Assembly: GCA_910576785.1 (NCBI GenBank) | Contig: CAJTJG010000024.1 | Span: 1-41,160 of the forward strand | DNA: 41,160 nucleotides | Source: an uncultured Duncaniella sp. | GTDB lineage: Bacteria > Bacteroidota > Bacteroidia > Bacteroidales > Muribaculaceae | Reading direction: 5' to 3' | In this document: in pieces, positions 33,296-41,160 of the stretch | Position numbering within the stretch: position 1 is the first letter of the stretch | Layout: each line of letters opens with the position of its first letter | Notes under the pieces: generated by a model | What the model was told of the DNA's origin: nothing | The model's database searches: none | Seen by the model: the letters and a program-made list of their open reading frames with translations, nothing else | Position numbers and translations under genes: made by a program

Positions 33296-36200
33296 ATGAA
33301 CCCACATCTGCTTCTGCTTACTGCCATGGCTGTATCCGCCGGCAGCGCACTGGCCACGGAACCGATGAGGCTTTCGCCTCCGGGACACAACCCAGGCTAT
33401 CACAGAGCCGTCAACGAACTGACATGGACACCAAACAGCTTCAGGTCATCCATTGCCCGACCACTCCCTCTCCCTGCAAAAAACACCACTCGCAAAGCCC
33501 CTGTCAAGGCGGGAGTGTCGGCCTCCGACATCCCTGAATTGCACGGATGCATCTGCTATATGGATTCATGGGTAGAGACTCAGGATCCGAAAGTGGGTCT
33601 ATATACCATCTCTCCATCGGATCTCACTCCCGACTTCCTTGACGAGGACATGCTGTCAAGCTACGGTCAGGTATATGCCGGAGACAAATATTTCGTGGCC
33701 GTGCCTGAAATATATTACGGTTTCGTTGTGGACATGAAGTATCACGTCTATGACACACAGACATGGAAAGAGACGGTGGTGCAGGGCGACTGGAACTTCA
33801 TGGCCCGCGCCATGGCCTTCGACCCGATGACACGTCGTGCATATGCCATAATGGAGAATGCCGACAATGTGACGTTCAGCCTTGCCTCGGTCGACATGGA
33901 GACCTTCGCTATCTCGACTATCAAAGACTATGGGGCAAGCACCGACTGGTCCGCCCTGATGTGCTCTCCAAAGGGTGAGCTGTACGGTATTGACAAGGCG
34001 GGTACGCTTGTGAAATTCGACAAACACACCGGCGACTTCTCCATCATCGGCTCCACCGGTCTTGCGAGCCGCAAAATGACCGCAGCCACCATAGATCCCG
34101 CCACCGGACGCTGCTACTACAACCACTACAACGACAATCTATCGGAAATGTATGAGGTGAATCTCACGGACGCCTCCGTGACTCACCTGTTTTCCGTACC
34201 CGAATCAGCCCAGATACTCAGCCTCTACCTCCCGGAAAAAGCCGTCGCTACGACAGCTCCGGCACGGGCCGAGGATCTGAAATTCCTGTTTGAGGGTGCG
34301 TCAATGTCCGGCAAACTCTCGTTCAATGCTCCGGCTGCCGATATGGGCGGATCCGCTCTCAGCGGCGAGATCACTTACACGGTTTCACTCAATGGCGAGC
34401 AGATATCCAAAGGCACCACCACGCCCGGCTCTTCCTTAAGCACCGATATCACCATTGACGGCTCGGGCGAATACACCGCGGCCATCACATTTGCCAATGC
34501 CTCCGGCGAGGGCGAGACAGCCTATATCACAGCTTGGCTTGGAAACGACCGCCCTGCCGCCGTCACAAACCTGAAACTGACAGAATCTGACGGCAAGCTC
34601 CAGCTCACATGGACCCCCGTAACTGGCGGTACCATGAGCGGATATTTCGATCCGGAAGCTGTCACCTATACCGTGACGAGCTATCCGGGTGGCAAGGAAG
34701 TAGCCACAGGTCTCACCACGACTTCATTTGAGGCTCCCATTCCCACAGCCGAAGCCGTGACCAGATTCAACTATGGCGTGACAGCCGTGCTCGGCGACAG
34801 CCGCTCGGCCGAAAGCATTTCAAACAATTATCTCGCCGGCAACATCATACCTCCGTTCACCGAGGACTTCACATCGGCCGATGCCATGGACTTCTTCACT
34901 GTGATCGATGGCAACGGCGACAACAAATCGTGGAAACGGACAAAATTCGCAGACTCCGAATATCTGCTCATCGAATACAGCTTCTCGTCCGATCTTGACG
35001 ACTGGGCTGTGCTTTGGCCCGCTGTTCTGGAAGCCGATCACACATACACCATAGGCTGTGACGCCCGCGCCACCACCGACAACTGGACAGAACGCCTTGA
35101 GCTCAAAGTGGCTTCCGCCGCCGACATCGAGTCGCTGGGTGCTGCCGAGCCTCTGGTCGGTCCTACCGATATTGTAGGCGAGAACTGGCGCCCCTTCGAG
35201 GCCGAATTCACACCCGAGACAACAGGCATCTATTACGTGGCTTTCCACGCATGCAGCCCCAAGGGTCAGAACAAACTGTTCGTCGACAATGTGCACATTT
35301 CGCAAGGCGTGGCCACCAAGGCTCCCGCCGCTATCAACGGCATAAAGATCACTCCCGACAGCAAGGGTGCTCTCAATGCAGTGCTCTCATTCAACGCTCC
35401 CACCAAGGACATCAAGGGACGTGACCTGGAGAATATCTCCCATGTGCTGATAGAGCGCGCAGGTGAGGAAATAGGCCGCGTAAACACCACCAAACCCGGC
35501 GAAGCCCTCACATTCAAGGATGAAAAAGCAGTGAACGGTATCAACACCTATACCATCACCGCATACAACTCCTATGGCCGCGGCGAGAGCGCCAACGCTT
35601 CCGAATATATAGGAGTCGTGGCTCCATGGGCTCCCGAGGAGATCAACATCACGCTCGGCGACAACCCTGGATCAGCTGTGATTGAGTGGACTCCGGCAGA
35701 TATCGACGAGAAGGGTCATCCTCTTGACCAGACAAACGTATCCTACACGCTGATGCGCAGCTTTGCCAACGGTCCTGCCCAGGTTGTGGCCGAGGGGATC
35801 AAGGAGTGCTCATTCGTGGATCAGGTTGTGAAGGATGGAGGCTCCCAGGGATTTGTCTACTATGGCGTCAAGGCAGTCACAGCCGGCGGAGAGAGCTATA
35901 CCGTACTCTCCAACATCATGCCCGTCGGCACTCCCTACAGCACACCGTTCCGCGAGGCATTCCGCGTAGGATCATCCGATCACATCTGGGTGACCGAGGC
36001 TCCCGAAGACAGCTTCACCGCATGGGATATCTATGACCCCGAGGAACTTGCCTTCGATACATTCGACGGTGACGGCGTGGCCGTGGCTTTCGCCATGTAC
36101 CAGAGCGACAACAATGTATCCTCCATGTATTCGGGTCTGTTCGATCTGTCCGGCCTCTCCACCCCGACAATGTCATTCTACTTCTTCGACGTGGCTTGCC

Positions 36201-37819
36201 AGAACAAACTCGAGGTACGTGTCTCGGACGGAAAGACATGGAAGACAGTCAAGAATGTGAAATTCGGCGAAAAAGACATGGAATGGCACAAGCAGACAGT
36301 CGATCTCTCCGAATATGCCGGCAAGGTGATATACTTCGAACTCTTCGCCCAATGCGTGGATATCAATGTCGTGGCCGTGGACAATCTGCGGATTGGCAAT
36401 GACCCGACTCCTAATCTCGCCGCCCTCGCCATCAAGGCTCCCGAGAAGGCTGCGGCCAACGAAACGATAACCATCGGCGTGGACTATGAGAATACCGGAA
36501 AGGATGTCATGTCCGACTACTCCATCGAGCTTTATCTTGATGGAGAGAAGATCGACGAGATTGCCGGCAAGCCCATTGAACCCGAGAGCATGGCAAGCGT
36601 GGAGTTCAGCCACACACTCACCGTCGTATCATCCGACGCTCCAGAATTCCACGCCCTGATCCGCTGCAACTCCGATGCCGACGAATCTGACAACATGACC
36701 GGGACAGCCACTGTCAAATTCATCAAGCCCACACTCCCCGCACCTAACGACCTCAAGGCGCAGTCGGCAAGCCGCTCCATCGAACTGACATGGACCCCCT
36801 CCGACCTCAGCGAAGTGCCCGTCATTCCGTCCACCGACAATCTGGAGAGCTACAAACCCTTCTCGATCGGTCTGCCCCACTCCATTGTTGACGGCGATGA
36901 TCTCGGCGAATGGACCGTCTACGACATGGATGGCCTCCCCACCTATACCTCCACACGCGATTATCCCAACATCGGTCTGCCTCAGGCATTCATGATCTAC
37001 AATGGCTTTGAAGCCGGCGATGATCTCGTATTCGCATCCCATAGCGGACACCAGATGTTCATATGCATGGCATCCAAACCCGATGGCGGCAAGCACAATG
37101 ACGACTGGCTCATCTCACCGTTGCTCTGTGGCATGGAGCAGACCATAGCCTTCTATGCACGCTCGGTTTCGGCTGCAGAGTATGGCCCCGACACGTTCGA
37201 GATACTGTATTCCACAAGCGGCAAGGAGATTGATGACTTCAAACTGCTCACAACCACCGAAACCACAGGCGACTGGGTGGAATATGAATACACCATCCCC
37301 GAAGGAGCGCTCTACTTCGCCATCCACTGCATTTCCAATGACAAGTACGCACTTCTTGTCGACGACATCACCATGGTGAGGGAACAGGATGTGATACGCG
37401 ACATCGAATCCACCGGCTACAACATCTACTGCAACGGCCGCAAGATCAACGACGCCCCAGTGAGCGGCACATCGTATTCCCACGACCGCACTGCAGGGCT
37501 GGAGTATGGCAAGACATACCGCTATCAGGTATCCTGCGTGTTCAACTATGGAGAGTCAGCCCCGTCCGATCCCGCGGAAGTTGTCTACGAAGGCGAGAGC
37601 AGCATCGATGACACCATGGCCACCTCCATACGCATCTCCGCAGGCGCAGGCGTCATTACTGTGGATGGTGCCGAAGGCGGGAATGTCATCGTTTGCAATC
37701 CGGCCGGCCAGACAGTCTACTCTACCGGTAGCGCTCCGGCCTCACTCACTATTCCCGTAGTACGCGGTATCTACCTCGTCAAAGCCTCAAGTTCGGTGGC
37801 TAAAGTAGCCGTACGCTGA
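33296..37819 (+). CDS. Very large secreted adhesin-like protein with T9SS tail
   Basis: 1507 residues from the ATG at 33296, which gives a clean signal peptide (cut after ALA, residue 20). Parts: a KAPVKAGV segment and propeller-like region (about 75-310), Fn3-like repeats (about 320-515, 675-775 and 775-880), a jelly-roll region (about 519-670), a second one (about 882-1035), a CARDB-like domain (about 1038-1145), a cleaved-adhesin/choice-of-anchor domain (about 1177-1370, with DDWLISPLL and ALLVDDITMV), a final Fn3, and a T9SS sorting tail from about 1435 (SIDDTMAT to GIYLVKASSSVAKVAVR). It is a paralogue of the 1251-residue protein, with an additional jelly-roll/Fn3 block. Probably surface-exposed; ligand unknown. 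Confidence 0.85.
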   Translation: MNPHLLLLTAMAVSAGSALATEPMRLSPPGHNPGYHRAVNELTWTPNSFRSSIARPLPLPAKNTTRKAPVKAGVSASDIPELHGCICYMDSWVETQDPKVGLYTISPSDLTPDFLDEDMLSSYGQVYAGDKYFVAVPEIYYGFVVDMKYHVYDTQTWKETVVQGDWNFMARAMAFDPMTRRAYAIMENADNVTFSLASVDMETFAISTIKDYGASTDWSALMCSPKGELYGIDKAGTLVKFDKHTGDFSIIGSTGLASRKMTAATIDPATGRCYYNHYNDNLSEMYEVNLTDASVTHLFSVPESAQILSLYLPEKAVATTAPARAEDLKFLFEGASMSGKLSFNAPAADMGGSALSGEITYTVSLNGEQISKGTTTPGSSLSTDITIDGSGEYTAAITFANASGEGETAYITAWLGNDRPAAVTNLKLTESDGKLQLTWTPVTGGTMSGYFDPEAVTYTVTSYPGGKEVATGLTTTSFEAPIPTAEAVTRFNYGVTAVLGDSRSAESISNNYLAGNIIPPFTEDFTSADAMDFFTVIDGNGDNKSWKRTKFADSEYLLIEYSFSSDLDDWAVLWPAVLEADHTYTIGCDARATTDNWTERLELKVASAADIESLGAAEPLVGPTDIVGENWRPFEAEFTPETTGIYYVAFHACSPKGQNKLFVDNVHISQGVATKAPAAINGIKITPDSKGALNAVLSFNAPTKDIKGRDLENISHVLIERAGEEIGRVNTTKPGEALTFKDEKAVNGINTYTITAYNSYGRGESANASEYIGVVAPWAPEEINITLGDNPGSAVIEWTPADIDEKGHPLDQTNVSYTLMRSFANGPAQVVAEGIKECSFVDQVVKDGGSQGFVYYGVKAVTAGGESYTVLSNIMPVGTPYSTPFREAFRVGSSDHIWVTEAPEDSFTAWDIYDPEELAFDTFDGDGVAVAFAMYQSDNNVSSMYSGLFDLSGLSTPTMSFYFFDVACQNKLEVRVSDGKTWKTVKNVKFGEKDMEWHKQTVDLSEYAGKVIYFELFAQCVDINVVAVDNLRIGNDPTPNLAALAIKAPEKAAANETITIGVDYENTGKDVMSDYSIELYLDGEKIDEIAGKPIEPESMASVEFSHTLTVVSSDAPEFHALIRCNSDADESDNMTGTATVKFIKPTLPAPNDLKAQSASRSIELTWTPSDLSEVPVIPSTDNLESYKPFSIGLPHSIVDGDDLGEWTVYDMDGLPTYTSTRDYPNIGLPQAFMIYNGFEAGDDLVFASHSGHQMFICMASKPDGGKHNDDWLISPLLCGMEQTIAFYARSVSAAEYGPDTFEILYSTSGKEIDDFKLLTTTETTGDWVEYEYTIPEGALYFAIHCISNDKYALLVDDITMVREQDVIRDIESTGYNIYCNGRKINDAPVSGTSYSHDRTAGLEYGKTYRYQVSCVFNYGESAPSDPAEVVYEGESSIDDTMATSIRISAGAGVITVDGAEGGNVIVCNPAGQTVYSTGSAPASLTIPVVRGIYLVKASSSVAKVAVR

Positions 37820-37854
37820 GACACCGCGGCCTCAGCGCCGACACGACAATAAGC

Positions 37855-37906
37855 CGGATCCCGAGCCGCACACCTCATATCGGTGCGGCCCGGGATCCGT
37901 TTTTTT
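37855..37906 (+). terminator. Intrinsic terminator after the 1507-residue gene
   Basis: CGGATCCCG (37855-37863) pairs with CGGGATCCG (37891-37899), with a further CCGCAC/GTGCGG stem inside, followed by seven T (37900-37906). A classic GC-rich rho-independent terminator. Confidence 0.9.
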
Positions 37907-37928
37907 GTCACAATTTCAGCCGTGCAGG

Positions 37929-38201
37929 CTATACTGACGGAGTATCCGTGGTGGATGACGTGGTCGAAGTACGGGCGGCATCCACCTCACGGCGCAATTC
38001 CTTGCGCTCTCCACGACGCTCATAGCCACGTCCCATCAACATCAGCAAACCGCTGACAAGAATCACGGCACAGATCGACAGCATGGCAGAGGTGGTGATA
38101 AACGCCAGCGAACCGACAAGCATGAGTATGAGATAGGCCATCACTACGCCCATCAATACAATGAACCCTATCCAGAAGAGGGCTTTTCCAATTGCTTTCA
38201 T
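37929..38201 (-). CDS. Small two-helix membrane protein, unknown
   Basis: 90 residues that I do not recognise as a named family. Two hydrophobic segments (about 8-31 and 33-57) form a helical hairpin, followed by a strongly charged stretch RGYERRGERKELRREVDAA (58-76) and a Ser/Thr tail. The layout suits a small inner-membrane protein with a cytoplasmic basic tail. It is transcribed away from rprXY, with which it shares the 207-base AT-rich intergenic region. Codon use resembles its neighbours and the initiating ATG is followed by Lys-rich sequence, so it is likely a real gene. Function unknown. Confidence 0.72.
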   Translation of the reverse strand: MKAIGKALFWIGFIVLMGVVMAYLILMLVGSLAFITTSAMLSICAVILVSGLLMLMGRGYERRGERKELRREVDAARTSTTSSTTDTPSV

Positions 38202-38275
38202 AATCTTATAGTTGTTTTGTGAGATTGAACTTTATATTAAAATAAGGTGCTGAATGGCCTTTTAGTTGAGTATCC

Positions 38276-38306
38276 TTGCAATTTTCACATTTTTATGTTA
38301 ATTTTG
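38276..38306 (+). promoter_or_regulatory. Candidate rprXY promoter
   Basis: TTG at 38276-38278 and TAATTTTG at 38299-38306 are 20 bases apart. It would give a leader of about 95 bases, AT-rich, before rprX. No operator repeat is obvious. Confidence 0.6.
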
Positions 38307-38408
38307 GGCCGAAATGTTAATTTGAAGTTTTTAATAAATTTCACAACAATTATACAATCTATTTGTTAACATTTTAAAACCCCGGCTTAACAGAAGAGGG
38401 AAATTATT

Positions 38409-39911
38409 ATGAAAAAGTCTACTATCTGGTATCTGACCATAATCATGGCTCTGACTTTCATGGGACTTCTGTACGTACAGATCATGTACATGAACAACAT
38501 GAAGAAGATGCGCGACGACCAATTCGCCGAAGGCGTGAAGCGGTCGCTCTATGCCGTGACCACAAGGCTGGAACAGGACGAGACAAAGCATTTCCTTGAA
38601 GAAGACATGGCCTCGATGGAGACCCGTTTCTACCCGAGGACGAACTCTGACGGTTCGGTTGACATAAACAACAAATTCACATCATCCGAAGGTATCAACT
38701 ACGACCTTACCCTCAAAATGAATGTCGACCGCCGCAACGGGGGCAACCGCCAGTCCATGCGCGAGCTTATGCACGGCAAATACATCTACCAGAAGGGACT
38801 CCTCGACGAGGTAATCCTCTCCATCATCAACCAGTCGAGCAACCGTCCTATCACCGAGCGTGCCGACTCGGCCGAAGTGAGCAGGTATCTGCGCTCCGAA
38901 CTCGACAACAACGGCCTCTCACTCCCGTTCGAATTTGCCGTGGCCAACCGCGTAGGAGCCATCGTGTACCGCTCGGCAGGCTATCATCCCTCGCTCCACG
39001 ATGACTCGGGCATGTTTGTCCAGACCCTATTTCCCAACGATCCCAAGAACAAGATGTACTACCTCAAGGTGTATTTCCCCACCAAGAGCGACTACATCTT
39101 TGACTCCATACGGTTCATGATCCCGTCGTTCATCTTCACATTCATTCTGCTCGTCACATTCGTATGCACCATCATCCTGGCATTCCGACAGAAGAAGCTC
39201 ACGGAGATGAAAAACGACTTCATCAACAACATGACCCACGAGTTCAAGACACCCATCTCCACGATATCACTGGCAGCACAGATGCTCAACGACAACGCCG
39301 TGCTCAAATCGCCGGCCATGCTCGGCCACATCTCCACCGTCATCAACGATGAGACAAAGCGCCTGCGTTTTCAGGTGGAGAAAGTGCTCCAGATGTCGAT
39401 GTTCGACCGCCAGAAGTCCACACTCCGCCTTCAGGATGTGGACGCAAACGTGCTTATAGCCAACATCACCACCACATTCAAACTCAAGGTGGAAAAATAT
39501 GGCGGACATATCGAGACCATACTCGGCGCCAGAGAGGCCACTGTCAACGTCGACGAGATGCACTTCACCAACGTAATATTCAATCTCCTCGACAACGCCG
39601 TGAAGTATCGACGCGAGGAAGTGCCCCTGCAGCTCATAGTTGAGACCAAAAACGTAAAAGCCCACAGCCAGGAGCGCTTTCAGGTCACAGTGTCTGACAA
39701 CGGCCAGGGCATACGCCGCGAAGACCTCAAGAAGATATTCGAGAAGTTCTACCGCGTATCCACCGGCAACCGTCACGATGTGAAAGGCTTCGGCCTCGGT
39801 CTTGCCTATGTCAAGAAAATGGTAGGCGAGCTCGGAGGCGAGATCAGCGTGGAGAGCGAATTCAATACCGGAACAAAATTTATAATCACACTACCTATAA
39901 CTAAAAACTAA
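38409..39911 (+). CDS. rprX: Sensor histidine kinase RprX
   Basis: 500 residues. Membrane segments at about 8-27 and 235-258 enclose a periplasmic sensor region of about 205 residues. There is no clear HAMP domain; the second segment leads almost directly into the dimerisation/phosphoacceptor helix NNMTHEFKTPIS (His 277). ATPase boxes: NLLDNAVKYR (N box, about 392), DNGQGI (G1), FEKFYRV (F box) and GFGLGLAYVKKMV (G2, about 460). The signal it senses is unknown. It precedes rprY by 6 bases; the pair resembles RprX/RprY of Bacteroides fragilis, and this match rests mainly on the very characteristic regulator. Confidence 0.92.
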   Translation: MKKSTIWYLTIIMALTFMGLLYVQIMYMNNMKKMRDDQFAEGVKRSLYAVTTRLEQDETKHFLEEDMASMETRFYPRTNSDGSVDINNKFTSSEGINYDLTLKMNVDRRNGGNRQSMRELMHGKYIYQKGLLDEVILSIINQSSNRPITERADSAEVSRYLRSELDNNGLSLPFEFAVANRVGAIVYRSAGYHPSLHDDSGMFVQTLFPNDPKNKMYYLKVYFPTKSDYIFDSIRFMIPSFIFTFILLVTFVCTIILAFRQKKLTEMKNDFINNMTHEFKTPISTISLAAQMLNDNAVLKSPAMLGHISTVINDETKRLRFQVEKVLQMSMFDRQKSTLRLQDVDANVLIANITTTFKLKVEKYGGHIETILGAREATVNVDEMHFTNVIFNLLDNAVKYRREEVPLQLIVETKNVKAHSQERFQVTVSDNGQGIRREDLKKIFEKFYRVSTGNRHDVKGFGLGLAYVKKMVGELGGEISVESEFNTGTKFIITLPITKN

Positions 39912-39917
39912 CTAATT

Positions 39918-40625
39918 ATGGAAGAACGACTGCGCATACTCTTATGTGAGGACGACGAAAACCTCGGCATGCTCCTGCGTGAATACCTGCAGGCCAAGGG
40001 GTTCAACGCCGACCTCTTCGCCGATGGCGAAAGCGGATACAAAGCATTCCTCAAGGGAAAGTACGACCTGTGCGTGCTTGACGTGATGATGCCCAAGAAG
40101 GACGGGTTCGCACTCGCTCAGGAAATCCGTACGGTCAATTCTGAAGTCCCCATCATTTTCCTCACGGCAAAATCGCTTAAGGAAGATATTCTCGAGGGAT
40201 TCAAGATTGGGGCCGATGACTATATCACCAAGCCTTTCTCGATGGAGGAACTCGTGTTCCGTATCGAAGCCATACTACGCCGCGTCAAAGGAAAGAAAGG
40301 CAAGGAGATCACAATGTATAAGATCGGCAAATTCACTTTCGACACCCAGAAGCAGGTACTGCTCATCGATGACAAGGTAACCAAACTCACCACCAAGGAG
40401 AGCGAACTCCTGAGTCTGCTCTGCGCTCATGTCAACGAGATTCTCGAACGCAACTTTGCGCTCAAGACCATCTGGATAGATGACAACTACTTCAACGCCC
40501 GATCCATGGACGTCTACATCACCAAGCTGCGCAAGCACCTCAAGGACGATCCCTCTATCGAGATTATCAACATCCACGGCAAAGGCTACAAGCTCATCGC
40601 GCCCGAGATGGAGACAAACAATTGA
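39918..40625 (+). CDS. rprY: Response regulator RprY (OmpR/PhoB type)
   Basis: 235 residues. The receiver domain (about 5-120) has the acidic pocket EDDE (11-14), phosphorylated Asp 55 in VLDVMMPKKDG, Thr 83 and Lys 105. The C-terminal winged helix (about 135-230) ends with the HGKGYKLIAPE hairpin and contains TKESELL and ARSMDVYITKLRKHL, the DNA-recognition part. These sequences match RprY of Bacteroides closely. RprY in Bacteroides has been connected with stress and transporter regulation; its targets here are unknown. Translationally near-coupled to rprX and closed by a hairpin at 40693-40750. Confidence 0.95.
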   Translation: MEERLRILLCEDDENLGMLLREYLQAKGFNADLFADGESGYKAFLKGKYDLCVLDVMMPKKDGFALAQEIRTVNSEVPIIFLTAKSLKEDILEGFKIGADDYITKPFSMEELVFRIEAILRRVKGKKGKEITMYKIGKFTFDTQKQVLLIDDKVTKLTTKESELLSLLCAHVNEILERNFALKTIWIDDNYFNARSMDVYITKLRKHLKDDPSIEIINIHGKGYKLIAPEMETNN

Positions 40626-40692
40626 TGACGATGCCCATCATCGGCAGGCTCTACTGAAACGACCGGCGCTATGCCGTAAGTGACAAAAAGAC

Positions 40693-40750
40693 AAAGAAGG
40701 GACAGAACTGACAAGGAATGATTAATTCCCATCGGTTCTGTCCCTTCTTT
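40693..40750 (+). terminator. Hairpin terminator after rprXY
   Basis: Arms 40693-40708 and 40735-40750 pair perfectly over 16 bases around a 26-base loop. The left flank (GTGACAAAAAGACAAAG) and arm (GAAGGGACAGAAC) again use GACAAA and GGGACA words, as in the hairpins at 67, 6760 and 7661. The right arm ends in TTCTTT followed by ATATTTCTGT. Confidence 0.75.
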
Positions 40751-40799
40751 ATATTTCTGTGTTAATCCCATAACTCATACCCAGCCTCCGGGCCATAAA

Positions 40800-40845
40800 C
40801 CATACCGCCGGGATTGTCTCTGAGTGGACAGTCCCGGCGGCATGG
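40800..40845. terminator. Second GC-rich hairpin right of rprXY
   Basis: CCAT-CCGCCGGGA and TTGTC (40800-40818) pair with GACAG and TCCCGGCGG-ATGG (40827-40845): 19 bp with one A-C mismatch and one G-T, 8-base loop. No T tract follows on either strand, so it may be a processing or stabilising hairpin rather than an intrinsic terminator. It lies about 240 bases past the end of the reverse sigma-factor gene. Confidence 0.55.
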
Positions 40846-41084
40846 CTTAGTAAACGTGTATTCTGTGTCTGTGTAAGCCTTTCTTTACCTAATCAACCTT
40901 TCTTACTCTTGTTTCCTGTCGGAAAACTTCTTTTTTACCTTATAATAAAACCAATCAAATACCAATCAAAGTTATCTCTACATATATCGTGCGGTTGCAT
41001 GAAAAACAGCCTTTCAAAAATATCCTTTCGGTGTGTCTTTAGTCAATCGTTGCGGGAAGCATGAGGGGGAGAGGAGGATGAGTG
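40846..41084. other. Intergenic region without recognisable gene
   Basis: About 240 AT-rich bases between the hairpin and the end of the sigma-factor gene. I see no ORF with coding character, no tRNA and no clear promoter in either direction. Confidence 0.5.
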
Positions 41085-41160
41085 TCAGCGGCAGTCGGCG
41101 AACTGGGTCTGGAGCTTCTTGCGGGCGAAGAAGATGCGGCTCTTGATCGTGCCCAGCGGG
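41085..41160 (-). CDS. Sigma-70 family (ECF) sigma factor, C-terminal end only
   Basis: Only the last 24 codons are in the window; the gene continues beyond the right edge. The reading is PLGTIKSRIFFARKK followed by LQTQFADCR and a TGA stop at 41087-41085. PxGTIKSRxxxARKKL is the recognition helix of sigma region 4 in extracytoplasmic-function sigma factors, which binds the -35-type promoter element. The regulon and any anti-sigma factor cannot be judged from this end. Confidence 0.82.
   Translation of the reverse strand, partial: PLGTIKSRIFFARKKLQTQFADCR

Noticed and set aside
1..41160. CRISPR array, defence system, prophage or integrative element
   Set aside because: No regularly spaced direct repeats, no cas, restriction, toxin-antitoxin, integrase or transposase genes, and the tRNA-Arg shows no duplicated 3' end that would mark an attachment site.

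Overview
The window looks like the chromosome of a Bacteroidales bacterium (phylum Bacteroidota), most likely a gut member of the Muribaculaceae. Support: promoters of the Bacteroidota type (TTTG, 19-20 bases, TAnnTTTG) in front of many genes; almost no Shine-Dalgarno sequences; a RprX/RprY two-component pair; DUF4493/PCMD surface lipoproteins; a type IX secretion (T9SS) plug protein; and three large proteins with T9SS-type C-terminal sorting domains. Family-level placement is inference. I see no IS element, integrase, phage gene, CRISPR array or plasmid function, so this is mostly core chromosome with some variable surface genes.

Layout. 1-500: a DUF805 membrane protein behind a strong terminator. 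580-6740: an operon of three related surface lipoproteins (DUF4493-like N-terminus, Ig-like middle; the outer two end in a PCMD-like domain). 6900-9420: plsC facing metK; metK has a 270-base leader with a SAM-II riboswitch candidate. 9620-15550: dxr, rseP, rlmI-like methyltransferase and a lipoprotein dipeptidyl peptidase III as one unit. 15650-22030: an M6 metallopeptidase and a 1251-residue adhesin-like protein, both with T9SS tails, separated by a possible pseudoknot. 22040-24180: rmlB and rmlD (reverse). 24270-26810: ung, T9SS plug and DUF3109 overlapping in a reverse operon. 26890-29680: tRNA-Arg(CCG), an exported alpha/beta hydrolase, and gdhA. 29700-33000: reverse operon pyrB-pyrI-flavin reductase-glyA. 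33120-37910: a 1507-residue T9SS-tailed paralogue of the 1251-residue protein. 37930-40750: a small membrane protein and rprXY. The right edge holds the last 24 codons of a sigma factor on the reverse strand.

How it fits together. The envelope theme is strong: lipoproteins, T9SS cargo, the plug that gates the T9SS translocon, RseP intramembrane proteolysis, phospholipid acylation, dTDP-rhamnose synthesis and an envelope-type sensor kinase. The rest is central metabolism (SAM, isoprenoids, glutamate, one-carbon units, pyrimidines) and DNA repair.

The most unusual material is non-coding: a SAM-II-like aptamer at the very start of a long metK leader that stays open in frame with metK; a 14-bp hairpin whose loop is complementary over 9 bases to the sequence just before the 1251-residue gene; and a set of very long, near-perfect hairpins at gene ends, several built from the same GGACA/GACAAA words. 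I found no clear new multi-gene defence or mobile system; the best candidates for something undescribed are the leader RNAs and the lipoprotein trio.
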